The position numbers and the translations under genes were made by a program. Below, one piece after another: positions 1 to 11,390 of a stretch of 64,000 nt of DNA. Numbering within the stretch: position 1 is the stretch's first letter; every line of letters starts with the position of its first letter. The stretch is from Cordylochernes scorpioides (Eukaryota; Arthropoda; Arachnida; Pseudoscorpiones; Chernetidae). Location of the stretch: NCBI GenBank assembly GCA_030710605.1, contig CP092874.1, forward strand, positions 66,805,881 through 66,869,880, written 5' to 3'. The notes beneath the pieces were generated by a model. It searched no databases and was not told where the DNA came from. It saw nothing but the letters and a program-made list of their open reading frames with translations.

Positions 1-204
1 AATTGAATTACAAATTATATTTTATGTCTGTCCATATAGATTATTGTGTCTTGGCTGTTAGTAACTACATATGTGTTAGGAATTTATTTTCAATCATCAA
101 ATTCTTTCGTGGATCGAACAAACTCTAGCCGTCGTTTGGCACAAAATGACAGCGATTACATTAAAGTTTGTGTGAGTACAATGTTAGAGGATGTTTTAAC
201 CTGA

Positions 205-503
205 GGGAGTCCGGTGGAAGGATGGTCTAAACCGTTGGTTTTCGACCGCTACGACCCGGGATCGAATCCCGCTCGCATTGGACACTTTTTTCTAATTAAA
301 AAATTCTCCTATGGCCCCCGATTATTGAAAAAGTCCAACCTCACCAGCGAGTGCAAGTAACCAAACGGGCTTTACCACATTTGTAAGTGCAAAAGTCAAA
401 CTGCTTTTTACATGTGTAGACATGTGGTGCACATACAGTGAAAGCAGTCGCTAACTTCTACCCACCATGATTATCATGGACTGTAACACATGTGTACTAG
501 GGA
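205..503 (+). mobile_element. tRNA-derived SINE, family 1, copy A
   Basis: About 300 bp closely matching a second copy at 52119-52411. The head resembles a tRNA with a Pol III A box at about 223-238 (TGGTCTAAACCGTTGG) and a B box at 259-269 (GGATCGAATCC). A short T run follows, then a tRNA-unrelated body ending near CTAGGG. Transcription by Pol III and movement by a LINE in trans are family knowledge. The tRNA head does not fold into a clear cloverleaf here, so no anticodon is assigned. Confidence 0.75.
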
Positions 504-886
504 TATAATAAAAAACCTAAATACTAAGAATTATTCAAATACACACTTAGTGGAATCATATACATTTTCACTAGCAAGAATTTTGACAAGGTTATTTTAA
601 AATGAGCGGGATACAACAATGAGATAGTGGTGTGACAACCAGCTCCAACAAGCACCAACAAGCACCAATTGTTGCCAGACACAAACACATGAATTATTAC
701 AAACATGATCATCATGGTCAAAAGACATCAGAATCGTTTCAACAAAATGTGATAAATATTTCGTTTGAGATCATGGTTCTTTGCTATATAAAAACGTCCA
801 TTTTCTATTTTAAAGTTTCTTAAATTTTTATTTAAAAAATGAAATTTATTAATTTATTTTATATATTTTAAACATTCTTTTTATAT

Positions 887-1604
887 TACAAAACTATTTT
901 AGAGGCGTAATATTCTTTTTAAAATAAAACAATTCTACTGTCCTTACTGCGATGGAAAAATTAAAGGGAGGGCTTGGCTCATCAGTGGTGAACCCTCCCA
1001 GCGGTTTCGCCAGTTTAATCTACCATACCGCTGTTATATTGTATTTTTGGAACTTCCTTTTATAGTTGACTGTTGTAAGACTCTTGGAATGGGTATTTTA
1101 GAAGAACTATGGACATAAGCTTTTAGGACAGCTGAATTAAATATAATTATAAATATATAATATGCTTCGAGCAATCGCTCTTCCGCAAATATCAAAATGT
1201 GTCTTTTATTATAATTATTATTAAAGACACATTTTGATAATAATTATAATAAAAGACACATTTTGATATTTGCGGAAGAGCGATTGCTCGAAGCATATTA
1301 TATATTTATAATTATATTTAATTCTGCTGTCCTAAAAGCTTATGTCCATAGTTCTTCTAAAATACCCATTCCAAGAGTCTTACAACAGTCAACTATAAAA
1401 GGAAGTTCCAAAAATGCAATATAACAGCGGTATGGTAGATTAAGCTGGCGAAACCGCTGGGAGGGTTCACCACTGATGAGCCAGGCCCTCCCTTTAATTT
1501 TTCCATCGCAGTAAGGACAGTAGAAATTGTTTTATTTTAAAAAGAATATTACGCCTCTAAAATAGTTTTGTAATTTGATAACAGATGGCGCGCTAGTGCA
1601 TCGT
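887..1604. mobile_element. Hairpin element family F1, full copy with 15-bp target duplication
   Basis: Two nearly perfect inverted arms, 887-1220 and 1238-1574, flank a 17-bp centre. A tail at 1575-1604 has no partner on the left and contains AGATGGCGCG. The flanks repeat AACATTCTTTTATAT (871-886 with one extra T, and 1605-1619), so the target duplication is 15-16 bp, much longer than usual for cut-and-paste DNA transposons. No ORF. Each arm holds GGCGAAAC and CTGATGAG boxes resembling two halves of a hammerhead ribozyme core. Related copies lie at 54571-55385 and 32600-33015, with fragments elsewhere. Confidence 0.8.
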
Positions 1605-1619
1605 AACATTCTTTTATAT

Positions 1620-2220
1620 ATCAATAAAATGATTTAGGGTTTTCCTGTATTATTATTATTGGAGAGTACAGTATATTGGTTCCACTACCCCATTTGGTGT
1701 GATCATCAAAGATTGTAATTCCTTTTACAAGAAAAAAATCCAATTTATATAACAGTTGGTAGCCGATTTAATAAAGCACCTATATTTTATCATTAGAAAT
1801 TTTTCTCTCATTTCGATATAATAAAATATTTAAAAACCTATATATGAATATTCATAATTTCTCAGCAGAGAAGAAGAAATTTCAAAAATTTGTCTATAGA
1901 AAATAAATAAATAAATGAATAAAATGATCAAATTAGGCAGTAGAGACTTTATAGAAAGTTTGGCACCTGGCAAAGACAAATATAGTATAAAAATAATTGA
2001 CACATGCCAAAATTATACTTACAATGTAAACTCATTTATTAACTATGTAAACTATGTAAAAATAGTTCATTACTCTCACTTCTCATGTTTAAAAGCCCAA
2101 ATTTCATACAAATCAGATGAAAAGAAGGATTACAGAGACGTACTTCTTGAAAGATAGAAAATTAGCCAAGTCGAATTATTTGAAGATACCAATAAAAGAA
2201 GAAGAAAATTCAGGTAAATA
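1620..2220. other. AT-rich stretch, no supported feature
   Basis: AT-rich sequence with a few short open frames (longest 80 codons at 1915-2157) that have no recognisable motif. Nothing else is supported. Confidence 0.5.
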
Positions 2221-2398
2221 GTTTCTTTTGGTTTTGCAAGCTTTCTGAGCAATTTTTCTGCTCTTCAATGGGCAAATATTTCTATGTAAAATATCAATGT
2301 CTTTTGTATAGATATCACCTTGATATTGTACGTAAAAGAAATTGCTCGTTGAAGAGTAGAAAGTTTACTCGAAAGCTTGCAAACCAAAATTAAAAGAA
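2221..2398. repeat. Imperfect inverted repeat (small hairpin)
   Basis: The arm at about 2221-2275 is the imperfect reverse complement of about 2341-2398; both include GCAAGCTTTC and its complement. Probably a decayed fold-back element. Its family is unknown and no target duplication is clear. The following 2399-2810 is AT-rich with nothing recognised. Confidence 0.55.
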
Positions 2399-2811
2399 AT
2401 TCTTTGCATGAATTTTATTGTTCCTTTTTCAAATAATTTATGGGTACCTATTGCTCACACCAATAAAAGAGTTGCTCCAAAATTTGCGTTTTATCATTCA
2501 AAAGGTAATGTGCAAAAAAGAATATGCAATTAATAAAATAGGCAATTAGCCTAATAGCGGTTCAATATGCATATTGAGGAGTTGCAAAATGATGATAATA
2601 TATCAATAAATTGCAATCATCATTAATATACTAAAAACAACATAATGGACCATTTTGAAACACACAATGTGATTGGGCAAACATTCACTCGGACAGAAAC
2701 CAGAGGTTATTCCTCTAGTGAACAAATACAAGTAGAAAGCAAATCGAGGGAAAAATCGGTTGAAGTTTGTAAAATAGAGGAAAAAGGGAGAAAGTTCAGT
2801 TATTACTATTA

Positions 2812-4032
2812 ATGTATTTTACGAGTGTATTATACGAGTGTATTATACGAGTGCATTATACGAGTGTATTATACGAGTGTATTATACGAGTGCATTATAC
2901 GAGTGTATTATACGAATGTATTATACGAGTGCATTATACGAGTTCATTATACGAGTGTATTATAGGAGTGCATTATACGAGTGCATTATACGAGTTCATT
3001 ATACGAGTGTATTATAGGAGTGCATTATACGAGTATATTATACGAGTGTATTATACGAGTGCATTATACGAGTGTATTATACGAGTGTATTATACGAGTG
3101 CATTATACGAGTGTATTATACGAGTGCATTATACAAGTGTATTATACAAGTGTATTATACGAATGTATTATACGAGTGTATTATACGAGTGCATTAAACG
3201 AGTGTATTATACGAGTGTATTATACGAATGTATTATACGAGTGTATTATACGAGTGCATTATACGAATGTATTATACGAGTGTATTATACGAGTGTATTA
3301 TACGAGTGCATTATACGAGTGTATTATACGAGTGTATTATACGAGTGTATTATACGAATGTATTATACGAGTGTATTATAGTATTATACGAGTGTATTAT
3401 ACGAATGTATTATACGAGTGTATTATACGAGTGTATTATACGAGTGCATTATACGAGTGTATTATACGAGTGTATTATACTAGTGTATTATACGAATGTA
3501 TTATACGAGTGTATTATACGAGTGTATTATACGAGTGTATTATACGAGTGCATTATACGAGTGTATTATACGAGTGTATTATACGAATGTATTATACGAG
3601 TGTATTATACGAGTGTATTATACGAGTGCATTATACGAGTGTATTATACGAATGTATTATACGAGTGTATTATACGAGTGTATTATACGAGTGTATTATA
3701 CGAATGTATTATACGAGTGTATTATACGAGTGTATTATACGAGTGCATTATACGAGTGTATTATACGAGTGTATTATACGAGTGCATTATACGAGTTCAT
3801 TATACGAGTGTATTATAGGAGTGCATTATACGAGTATATTATACGAGTGCATTATACGAGTGTATTATACGAGTGTATTATACGAGTGCATTATACGAGT
3901 TCATTATACGAGTGTATTATACGAGTGCATTATACGAGTGTATTATACGAGTGCATTATACGAGTTCATTATACGAGTGTATTATACGAGTTCATTATAC
4001 GAGTGCATTATACGAGTGTATTATACGAGTGT
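2812..4032 (+). repeat. 13-bp satellite, block 1
   Basis: Head-to-tail copies of a 13-bp unit, ATTATACGAGTGT, about 93 copies. Common variants end GTGC, or carry GAATG, GGAGTG or GTTC. The unit has no stop codon in any forward frame, so all three frames stay open and read a 13-residue cycle; this is a by-product, not a gene. The block is cut at 4032 by a Ty3/Gypsy insertion and resumes at 8584. About 130 bp at 3792-3925 is identical to 11761-11890, linking blocks 1 and 3. Confidence 0.97.
4028..4032. repeat. Target-site duplication of the Gypsy element (left)
   Basis: AGTGT directly before the 5' LTR, matched by AGTGT at 8584-8588 directly after the 3' LTR. Five bp is usual for Ty3/Gypsy integrases. 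The unit is itself part of the satellite, but the array phase is duplicated across the insertion as expected. Confidence 0.85.
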
Positions 4033-4232
4033 TGATATATAGCTAGCAACAAATATGTATATATATATATGTTTCTATGAAAATGTTAATCTGCAAGACG
4101 CAGGTTATCATCATCATCATTGATTTGTTGTTGTCACTTTTTGGCGTTTCGCAATCAACAAAAAAGCTGTATCAGACTTTACTAAGATAAATAAAGATTT
4201 GCTAAAAAATAAAAGTGTACGAAGATGCTGCA
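4033..4232 (+). mobile_element. 5' LTR of Ty3/Gypsy element
   Basis: 200 bp, starting TG and ending CA. Repeated at 8383-8583 with a single one-base length difference in an A run. It should carry the promoter and polyadenylation signals (AATAAA is present near the end), but no transcription start can be fixed from sequence. Confidence 0.95.
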
Positions 4233-4253
4233 TTTGGCGACGAGGATGGGATA
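4233..4253 (+). promoter_or_regulatory. Primer binding site of the Gypsy element
   Basis: Shortly after the LTR comes TGGCGACGAGGATGGGAT. TGG pairs with the CCA end of a tRNA primer. I do not assign the tRNA species. Confidence 0.65.
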
Positions 4254-4390
4254 TAAGAGTAAGTACCCTCGAATTTTGAAGTAAATATTTTTAGAAATTA
4301 TCTTTGATTTTGCATATAATTGAAAGTTATTTTTTAAAAGACTAAAATTGCAAAGTTTTAGGATGCAAATTTAAAAAAAAGTGAAATAAA

Positions 4391-5268
4391 ATGGCTAGTT
4401 ACCAATTTAAGGAATATAATGAAGAAACTGAAACTTTTGAAACGTTTTTTGAACGATTGGAACAGTTTCTCATATTGGAGGAGGCAGGGGATGAGAAGAA
4501 AAAGGCTTATCTCCTAACCCTCATGGGAAGTAAAACCTATGGTGTTTTGAAGAATTTGTGCAGTCCTATTCTACCTAAAAAGAAAACTTTTGATGACCTA
4601 ATAGATATCTTGAAAAGGCACTTCTCTCCAAAGCGCTCAATTGTAGTAGAGAGGTTCATTTTTTTTAAAAGAATGCAATTAAAGGAAGAAAGCATCTCGG
4701 ATTACTTGGTGGAAATTAAGCGTTTGGCTTCCTCCTGCAACTTGGAAATTTTCTGGAGGATTCTTTACGTGATAAAATGGTTTGTGGGTTATATAATGCC
4801 AAAATACAAAATAGAATTTTGTCGGAGGGTGACATTTCTTTAGCTAAAGTAATTGAGATAGCATTATCTATGGAAGCGGCCGAGAAAAATACAAAATTAT
4901 TCCATTTGGAGCAGGATGAAGATTGTGTAGATAAGTTGAGGATTGAACGCAAGGTTGAATCAAATTTCCAGAATGGCAAATGTAAGCATTGTGGTAAACC
5001 GCACAAAGAACCATGTAGATTTAAGGAGGCGATATGCTTTAAGTGTAATAAAAAAGGACACATTGCCTCAATATGTTGGAGCAGTAGAAGAAATCTAAGG
5101 CAACATCAGAATCAGCCGGGAAATATACATCAGATAGGAGACCAAGAAGAGGAGGAAGAGTATGTCCAGAAAATTATAAGCGTGACGATACCTGAGTATA
5201 AAATAAATTTTGCCTCAAGTGACCCTCCCTATCTGATGGAGGTGAAAAGTAGAAGGAAACTTTATTAA
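4391..5268 (+). pseudogene. gag: Gypsy gag (capsid/nucleocapsid), frameshifted
   Basis: Starts at ATG 4391. The first part (to about 4750) resembles a Gypsy capsid: charged, helical, with YLLTLMG and FDDLIDILKRHFSP segments. A one-base change near 4740-4760 moves the frame to the one open at 4777-5268. That part has two zinc knuckles: a variant CX2CX3HX3C (CKHCGKPHKEPC) and a canonical CX2CX4HX4C (CFKCNKKGHIASIC), which bind RNA in Gag. Two knuckles occur in some invertebrate Gypsy clades; the clade is not assigned. Not functional as it stands. Confidence 0.85.
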
Positions 5269-5275
5269 ATTTGAA

Positions 5276-6440
5276 ATGGATACGGGTAGTGGTCTAACAC
5301 TGATATCAGAAAAGGATTTTAAAAATAGTCTTCAACACTTGAAATTGGAAAAAGCGAGTATTATTGTAAGAACTTATGATGGTACCGTGGTACCCATTCT
5401 GGGTAAAATCAATGTCAAAGTGGAGTGTCAAGATATTACTTACAAACTTAGAGCGTTGGTGGTGAAAGGAGAAAAGAGGGCGTTGATGGGAAGAGAATGT
5501 ATAAATAGATTGAAATTGGGCTGTTTCGCGGTAAAACATATGCCTGTGGAAATTACCATTGAGGAAATTTTGAAGGAAAATCAAGCCTTATTTGTGGAGA
5601 CAACTGAACCAATAAAAGGTTTCACATTTTCAGTAAACATGTGTGATGTGAACCCAATTTTCCATAAGGCTCGTCCGGTGCCTTTCGCCATTAGGCCAGC
5701 AGTTACTGAAGCATTAGACAAAATGGTGGCTAAGGGTTATCTATGTGAGGTGGCGAGCAGTAAATGGGCCACTCCAGTGGTTGTAGTGCCGAAGAAAAAT
5801 AAAGAGATCAGAATTTGCTGCGACTTCAAGGTAACTCTAAATAAATATTTGGACACTGCGGCCTATCCCCTTCCCACACAGCAAGATTTATTCTCCACAT
5901 TGGCCAAGGGAAAATACTTTCTAAATTGGACTTGAGGAACGCTTATCTGAAATTAGAGGTGGACCCAGGCACCCGACCGTTACTAACGATAAATACTCAT
6001 AAAGGGCTGTTCAGGTTTAAGAGAATGCCATTTGGATTGGCAAATGCGCCCAGTTATTTTCAATCTGTAATGGATAGGGTTTTGTCGGGTATAGGAGGCG
6101 TAATTTGTTATATTGATGATGTCCTTATAGCCACAGCATCAATTGAAGAACATCTGGCGTTGTTGAAGACTATATTTGCTCGCTTGGCGAAGTATAATAT
6201 CAAACTAAAGAAAGAAAAATGCCTATTTTTGCAAAAATAAATTGAATATTTAGGACATCTTGTCACGGGAGAGGGCATCAGACCTTTAGATCATAAGGTA
6301 CAAGCAATACAGAAGGCCAAAACGCCTACGAATATCTCTGAATTAAGGTCATTTCTTGGTTTAGTTAACTTTTATGGGAAGTTCATACCCAATTTGCCAG
6401 AGCTTTTGAAGCCTCTTCATGAGCTTCTTCACAAAAAACG
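5276..6440 (+). pseudogene. pol: Gypsy pol part 1: protease and reverse transcriptase
   Basis: Aspartic protease motif DTGSGLTLIS follows the first M at 5276. Reverse transcriptase motifs follow: ICCDFK (finger), LRNAYLKLEVD, FKRMPFGLANAPSYFQ and the catalytic YIDD box at 6109-6120. There is a frame change near 5925, an in-frame TAA at 6238-6240, and a third frame change between about 6430 and 6540, before the RNase H part. The order protease-RT-RNase H-integrase identifies Ty3/Gypsy. The enzyme cannot be made intact from this copy. Confidence 0.92.
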
Positions 6441-6540
6441 TCCTTGGTTTGGACAAAGGAATGTGGAGAGGCCATTGACAAGTGCAAGAACAGCATTACC
6501 TCTGAGAGGGTGCTAGTCCCATATGATACGACTTTGCCAT

Positions 6541-7777
6541 TGTGTTGGCCACTGATGCATCGCAGATTGGAGTGGGCGCTGTGTTGTCACATATTATAGA
6601 AGGCCAGGAGAGACCGATTATGTTTGCCTCATGGACTTTATCGGAAGCAGAACAAAATTATTCTCAGATTGAGAAGGAGGCTCTAGCCATTATATATGGA
6701 GTTACCAAGTTTCATCAATTTATTTATGGAAGAAAATTTATTCTTATTACAGACCATAAGCCATTGGTGACCATTTTGGGCTCAAGATCAGGAATCCCCA
6801 CCTTATCTACTTCAAGATTGCAGCGTTGGGCGCTTATTTTGTCAGCTTATACTTACGATATTAAATTTCGAAGAACTCAAGACCATGGTAATGCAGATCT
6901 TCTGTCACGTTTTCCTGTGGGCTGTGAAGAAATTCCAAGATTAAATAATGTCTATGCTTTATCCTTTGTGGAAGAATTGCCGATCACAGCAGAGGAAATT
7001 GCCACGGAAACTGAAAAAGACGAAGTGCTCTCATTGGCCAAATTTTATACTCAGCAAGGCTGGCCTGAAAAGGTGGCTGATCACCTCAGACCTTTTTTTC
7101 AAAGGAAACTTGAGCTAACTGTAGATGGGGAGTGTTTGGTTTGGGGAATGAGAGTTGTCATTCCACCATCTCTCAGAATAAAAATGTTGAACTGTCTTCA
7201 TGAGACTCATTCCGGTATGAACAAAATGAAGGCTGTAGCAAGATCACATTTTTGGTGGCCAAATCTAGATACCCAAATCGAGTTTTTGGTGAATAAGTGC
7301 AGAAGCTGTCAGCAATCCCAGGATGGGCCAAATAAAGGAAAATGGCAACCCTGGAAATGGTCAACCAGACCTTGGCAAAGAATTCACATTGATTTTGCAA
7401 ATAAGGAAAACATTAATTTATTAATAGTAGTAGATAGTCATTCAAAGTGGATCGAAGCCATCCCAATGAGAGAGACCACCACACGCAAAACCATTGAGCA
7501 ACTACGGCGACTTTTTTCTTCCTATGGGTTACCGGAGGAACTTGTATCTGATAATGGACCTCAGTTTACTGGTAGTGAAATGAAAGGTTTTCTGGAAGGA
7601 AATGGAATTAAACAAACATTGATCCCGGCGTACCACCCGCAAAGTAATGGCTTGGCTGAAAGAGCGGTTAGAACAATTAAGACTGCCCTGGATAAAAATA
7701 AAAGGAAAATTGGAGATACACCATTCAAGACACCTTATCCAAAGTTCTTCTGGCATATCGAAGCACCCCGCATGTGA
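6541..7777 (+). pseudogene. pol: Gypsy pol part 2: RNase H and integrase
   Basis: Opens with the RNase H motif ATDASQIGVGAVLSH and later TDHKPLV. Integrase follows with an HHCC zinc-binding segment (HETHSG ... CRSCQ). The catalytic triad is D in IDFANK, D in SDNGPQF, and E in NGLAERAVR, with 35 residues between the last two (D,D35E). This is the longest unbroken pol piece (411 codons). The frame is lost near 7740-7777. Confidence 0.92.
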
Positions 7778-8326
7778 CAACGGGAAAGATTCCATCAGAG
7801 CTCTTTATTGGGCGTGCGCTTCGAACCAGAGTGTCGTTGATACATCCCAGCTTGGCATCTAGAGTTAGGGACCAGCAAGCCAGGCAAATGAAGTATGATC
7901 GGCGAACCCATTTGGGAAGAATTCCAGATAGATGATTTAGTGTGGTGTAAAAACTTTAGAGGTGGTGATAAATGGATCCCAGGAAAAATTGTGGGCAAGA
8001 AGGGAACTAGAGTCTACACCATTTTGATCCACGGACAGGTAAAGGCCTATCACAGGGATCAAATTAGAAAGAGGTGGAGGAATGGTGAGGAAGATGAGAG
8101 TGGAGATGGAGAGCGTCAACCCGAGCACTCAAGAGGAGCAGGTCCCAGTGCCATAATCTCGGAGGTTGTACGAGACAGAGGTTATATGGAGTCGATGTCG
8201 CCAGGACTAACTAGCCAGCGGTCGGATCAAGATTCAGAGGTTCAGAGTGATACAGACGATGGAAAGTCATTGGAGCCTCTTCGCTCGCTGGACCCCGAGG
8301 CCTTGAAAGAGGAGGTCCTGTCCTAA
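7778..8326 (+). pseudogene. Gypsy integrase C-terminal region, broken
   Basis: After the frame break, readable pieces continue in other frames; the last is open at 7895-8326. WIPGKIVGKKGTRVYTI with HRDQIR matches the GPY/F-type module at the end of Gypsy integrases. The tail is acidic and Ser/Glu-rich. No envelope gene and no chromodomain are seen. Confidence 0.75.
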
Positions 8327-8367
8327 GGCGGAACCCACCTCGAGCGAGGAGACCTCCTGTGAGATTT

Positions 8368-8382
8368 GAAGAGAGAAGATGG
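8368..8382 (+). promoter_or_regulatory. Polypurine tract of the Gypsy element
   Basis: GAAGAGAGAAGATGG directly before the 3' LTR. Nearly all purine, the expected plus-strand primer position. Confidence 0.85.
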
Positions 8383-8583
8383 TGATATATAGCTAGCAAC
8401 AAATATGTATATATATATATGTTTCTATGAAAATGTTAATCTGCAAGACGCAGGTTATCATCATCATCATTGATTTGTTGTTGTCACTTTTTGGCGTTTC
8501 GCAATCAACAAAAAAAGCTGTATCAGACTTTACTAAGATAAATAAAGATTTGCTAAAAAATAAAAGTGTACGAAGATGCTGCA
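8383..8583 (+). mobile_element. 3' LTR of Ty3/Gypsy element
   Basis: 201 bp, TG...CA, identical to the 5' LTR except for one extra A in an A run. Followed by the AGTGT target duplication at 8584-8588, after which the 13-bp satellite resumes. Confidence 0.95.
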
Positions 8584-11252
8584 AGTGTATTATACTAGTG
8601 TATTATACGAGTGTATTATACGAGTGTATTATAGGAGTGCATTATACGAGTGCATTATACGAGTGCATTATACGAGTGTATTATACGAGTGTATTATACG
8701 AGTGCATTATACAAGTGTATTATACGAGTGTATTATACGAGTGTATTATACGAGTGCATTATACGAGTGTATTATACGAGTGTATTATACGAGTGTATTA
8801 TACGAATGTATTATACGAGTGTATTATACGAGTGTATTATACGAATGTATTATACGAGTGTATTATACGAGTGTATTATACGAGTGTATTATACGAGTGT
8901 ATTATACGAATGTATTATACGAGTGTATTATACGAGTGTATTATACGAATGTATTATACGAATGTATTATACGAGTGCATTATACGAGTGTATTATACGA
9001 GTGTATTATACGAATGTATTATACGAGTGTATTATACGAGTGCATTATACGAGTGCATTATACGAGTGTATTATACGAGTGTATTATACGAATGTATTAT
9101 ACGAGTGTATTATACGAGTGTATTATACGAATGTATTATACGAGTGCATTATACGAGTGTATTATAGGAGTGTATTATACGAGTGCATTATACGAGTGTA
9201 TTATACGAGTGCATTATACGAGTGTATTATACGAGTGCATTATACGAGTTCATTATACGAGTGTTTTATACGAGTGTATTATACGAGTGTATTATACGAG
9301 TGCATTATACGAGTGCATTATACGAGTGTATTATACGAGTGTATTACACGAATGTATTATACGAGTGTATTATACGAATGTATTATACGAGTGCATTATA
9401 CGAGTGTATTATAGGAGTGTATTATACGAGTGTATTATACGAGTGTATTATACGAGTGTATTATACGAATTTATTATACGAGTGTATTATACGAGTGTAT
9501 TATACGAATGTATTATACGAGTGCATTATACGAGTGTATTATAGGAGTGTATTATACGAGTGTATTATACGAGTGCATTATACGAGTGCATTATACGAGT
9601 GTAATATACGAGTGTATTATACGAGTGTATTATACGAATGTATTATACGAGTGTATTATAGGAGTGTATTATACGAGTGTATTATACGAGTGTATTATAC
9701 GAGTGTATTATACGAATGTATTATACGAGTGTATTATACGAGTGTATTATACGAATGTATTATACGAATGCATTATACGAGTGTATTATAGGAGTGCATT
9801 ATACGAGTGTATTATACGAGTGCATTATACGAGTGCATTATGCGATTGTATTATACGAGTGTATTATACGAGTGTATTATACGAATGTATTATACGAGTG
9901 CATTATAGGAGTGTATTATACGAGTGTATTATACGAGTGTATTATACGAATGTATTATACGAGTGTATTATACGAGTGTATTATACGAATGTATTATACG
10001 AGTGCATTATACGAGTGTATTATAGGAGTGCATTATACGAGTGTATTATAGGAGTGTATTATACGAGTGTATTAAACGAGTGTATTATACGAGTACATTA
10101 TACGATTGCATTATACGAGTGTATTATACGAGTGTATTATACGAATGTATTATACGAGTTCATTATACGAGTGTATTATAGGAGTGCATTATACGAGTGC
10201 ATTATACGAGTGTATTATACGAGTGTATTATACGAGTGCATTATACGAGTGCATTATACGAGTGTATTATACGAGTGTATTATACGAGTGTATTATACGA
10301 GTTCATTATACGAGTGTATTATAGGAGTGCATTATACGAGTGCATTATACGAGTTCATTATACGAGTGTATTATAGGAGTGTATTATGCGAGTGTATTAT
10401 ACGAGTTCATTATACGAGTGCATTATACGAGTGTATTATACGAGTGTATTATACGAGTGTATTATACGAGTGTATTATAGGAGTGCATTATACGAGTGTA
10501 TTATACGATGTATTATACGAGTGTATTATAGGAGTGTATTATAGGAGTGCATTATACGAGTGTATTATACGAGTGCATTATACGAGTGCATTATACGAGT
10601 GCATTATACGAGTGCATTATACGAGTGTATTATACGAATGTATTATACGAGTGTATTATACGAGTGTATTATACGAATGTATTATACGAGTGCATTATAC
10701 GAGTGTATTATACGAGTGTATTATACGAATGTATTATACGAGTGCATTATACGAGTGTATTATACGAATGTATTATACGAGTGCATTATACGAGTGTATT
10801 ATAGGAGTGTATTATAGGAGTGTATTATACGAGTGTATTATACGAGTGTATTATACGAATGTATTATACGAGTGTATTATACGAGTGTATTATACGAATG
10901 TATTATACGAGTGCATTATACGAGTGTATTATAGGAGTGCATTATACGAGTGTATTATAGGAGTGTATTATACGAGTGTATTATACGAGTGTATTATACG
11001 AGTGCATTATACGATTGCATTATACGAGTGTATTATACGAGTGTATTATACGAATGTATTAAACGAGTTCATTATACGAGTTTATTATAGGAGTGCATTA
11101 TACGAGTGCATTATACGAGTGTATTATACGAGTGTATTATTATACGAGTGCATTATACGAGTGTATTATACGAGTGTATTATACGAGTTCATTATACGAG
11201 TGTATTATAGGAGTGCATTATACGAGTGCATTATACGAGTGTATTATACGAG
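8584..11252 (+). repeat. 13-bp satellite, block 2
   Basis: About 205 units of the same repeat as block 1, in the same orientation. Rare variant units act as markers (TATGCGATTG, TATTAAACGAG, a 12-bp unit near 10507). A run of about 1.1 kb from about 9400 to 10504 recurs near 12000-13108 in block 3 with almost the same order of variants, offset 2591 then 2604 bp (one extra unit). The array therefore grew by copying of large segments as well as unit slippage. Confidence 0.97.
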
Positions 11253-11390
11253 TCACTTGGGGATATCCACCGGTGCACAGAGGAGGCCCTGGAGTGGATT
11301 CGTCACCTCGACATTCCACTCTAGAGAAACTTGCCAACATTGTTGTATTGTGCTGTAAAAAACAATATCATACGCAATATATATATATAT
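11253..11390. other. Non-satellite island in the 13-bp array
   Basis: About 140 bp unrelated to the repeat unit, with GC-richer text (CACCGGTGCACAGAGG) and a final AT run. No terminal repeats, no ORF beyond read-through from the array, and no second copy in the window. Origin unknown. Confidence 0.6.

Noticed and set aside
205..275. A tRNA gene
   Set aside because: A and B boxes are present but no full cloverleaf forms, and the sequence is the head of a repeated SINE; the same applies to family 2 heads.
1425..1490. A complete self-cleaving hammerhead within one F1 arm
   Set aside because: GAAA and CTGATGA are separated by only 19 nt, too few for the two other helices and a UH site in cis. 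Kept only as a structural observation.
887..1604. Classical cut-and-paste DNA MITE
   Set aside because: The target duplication (15-16 bp) and the one-sided tail do not fit usual DNA-transposon MITEs.
8327..8382. Envelope gene in the Gypsy element
   Set aside because: Only a few dozen bases separate the integrase end from the 3' LTR; no signal peptide or membrane segment is present.
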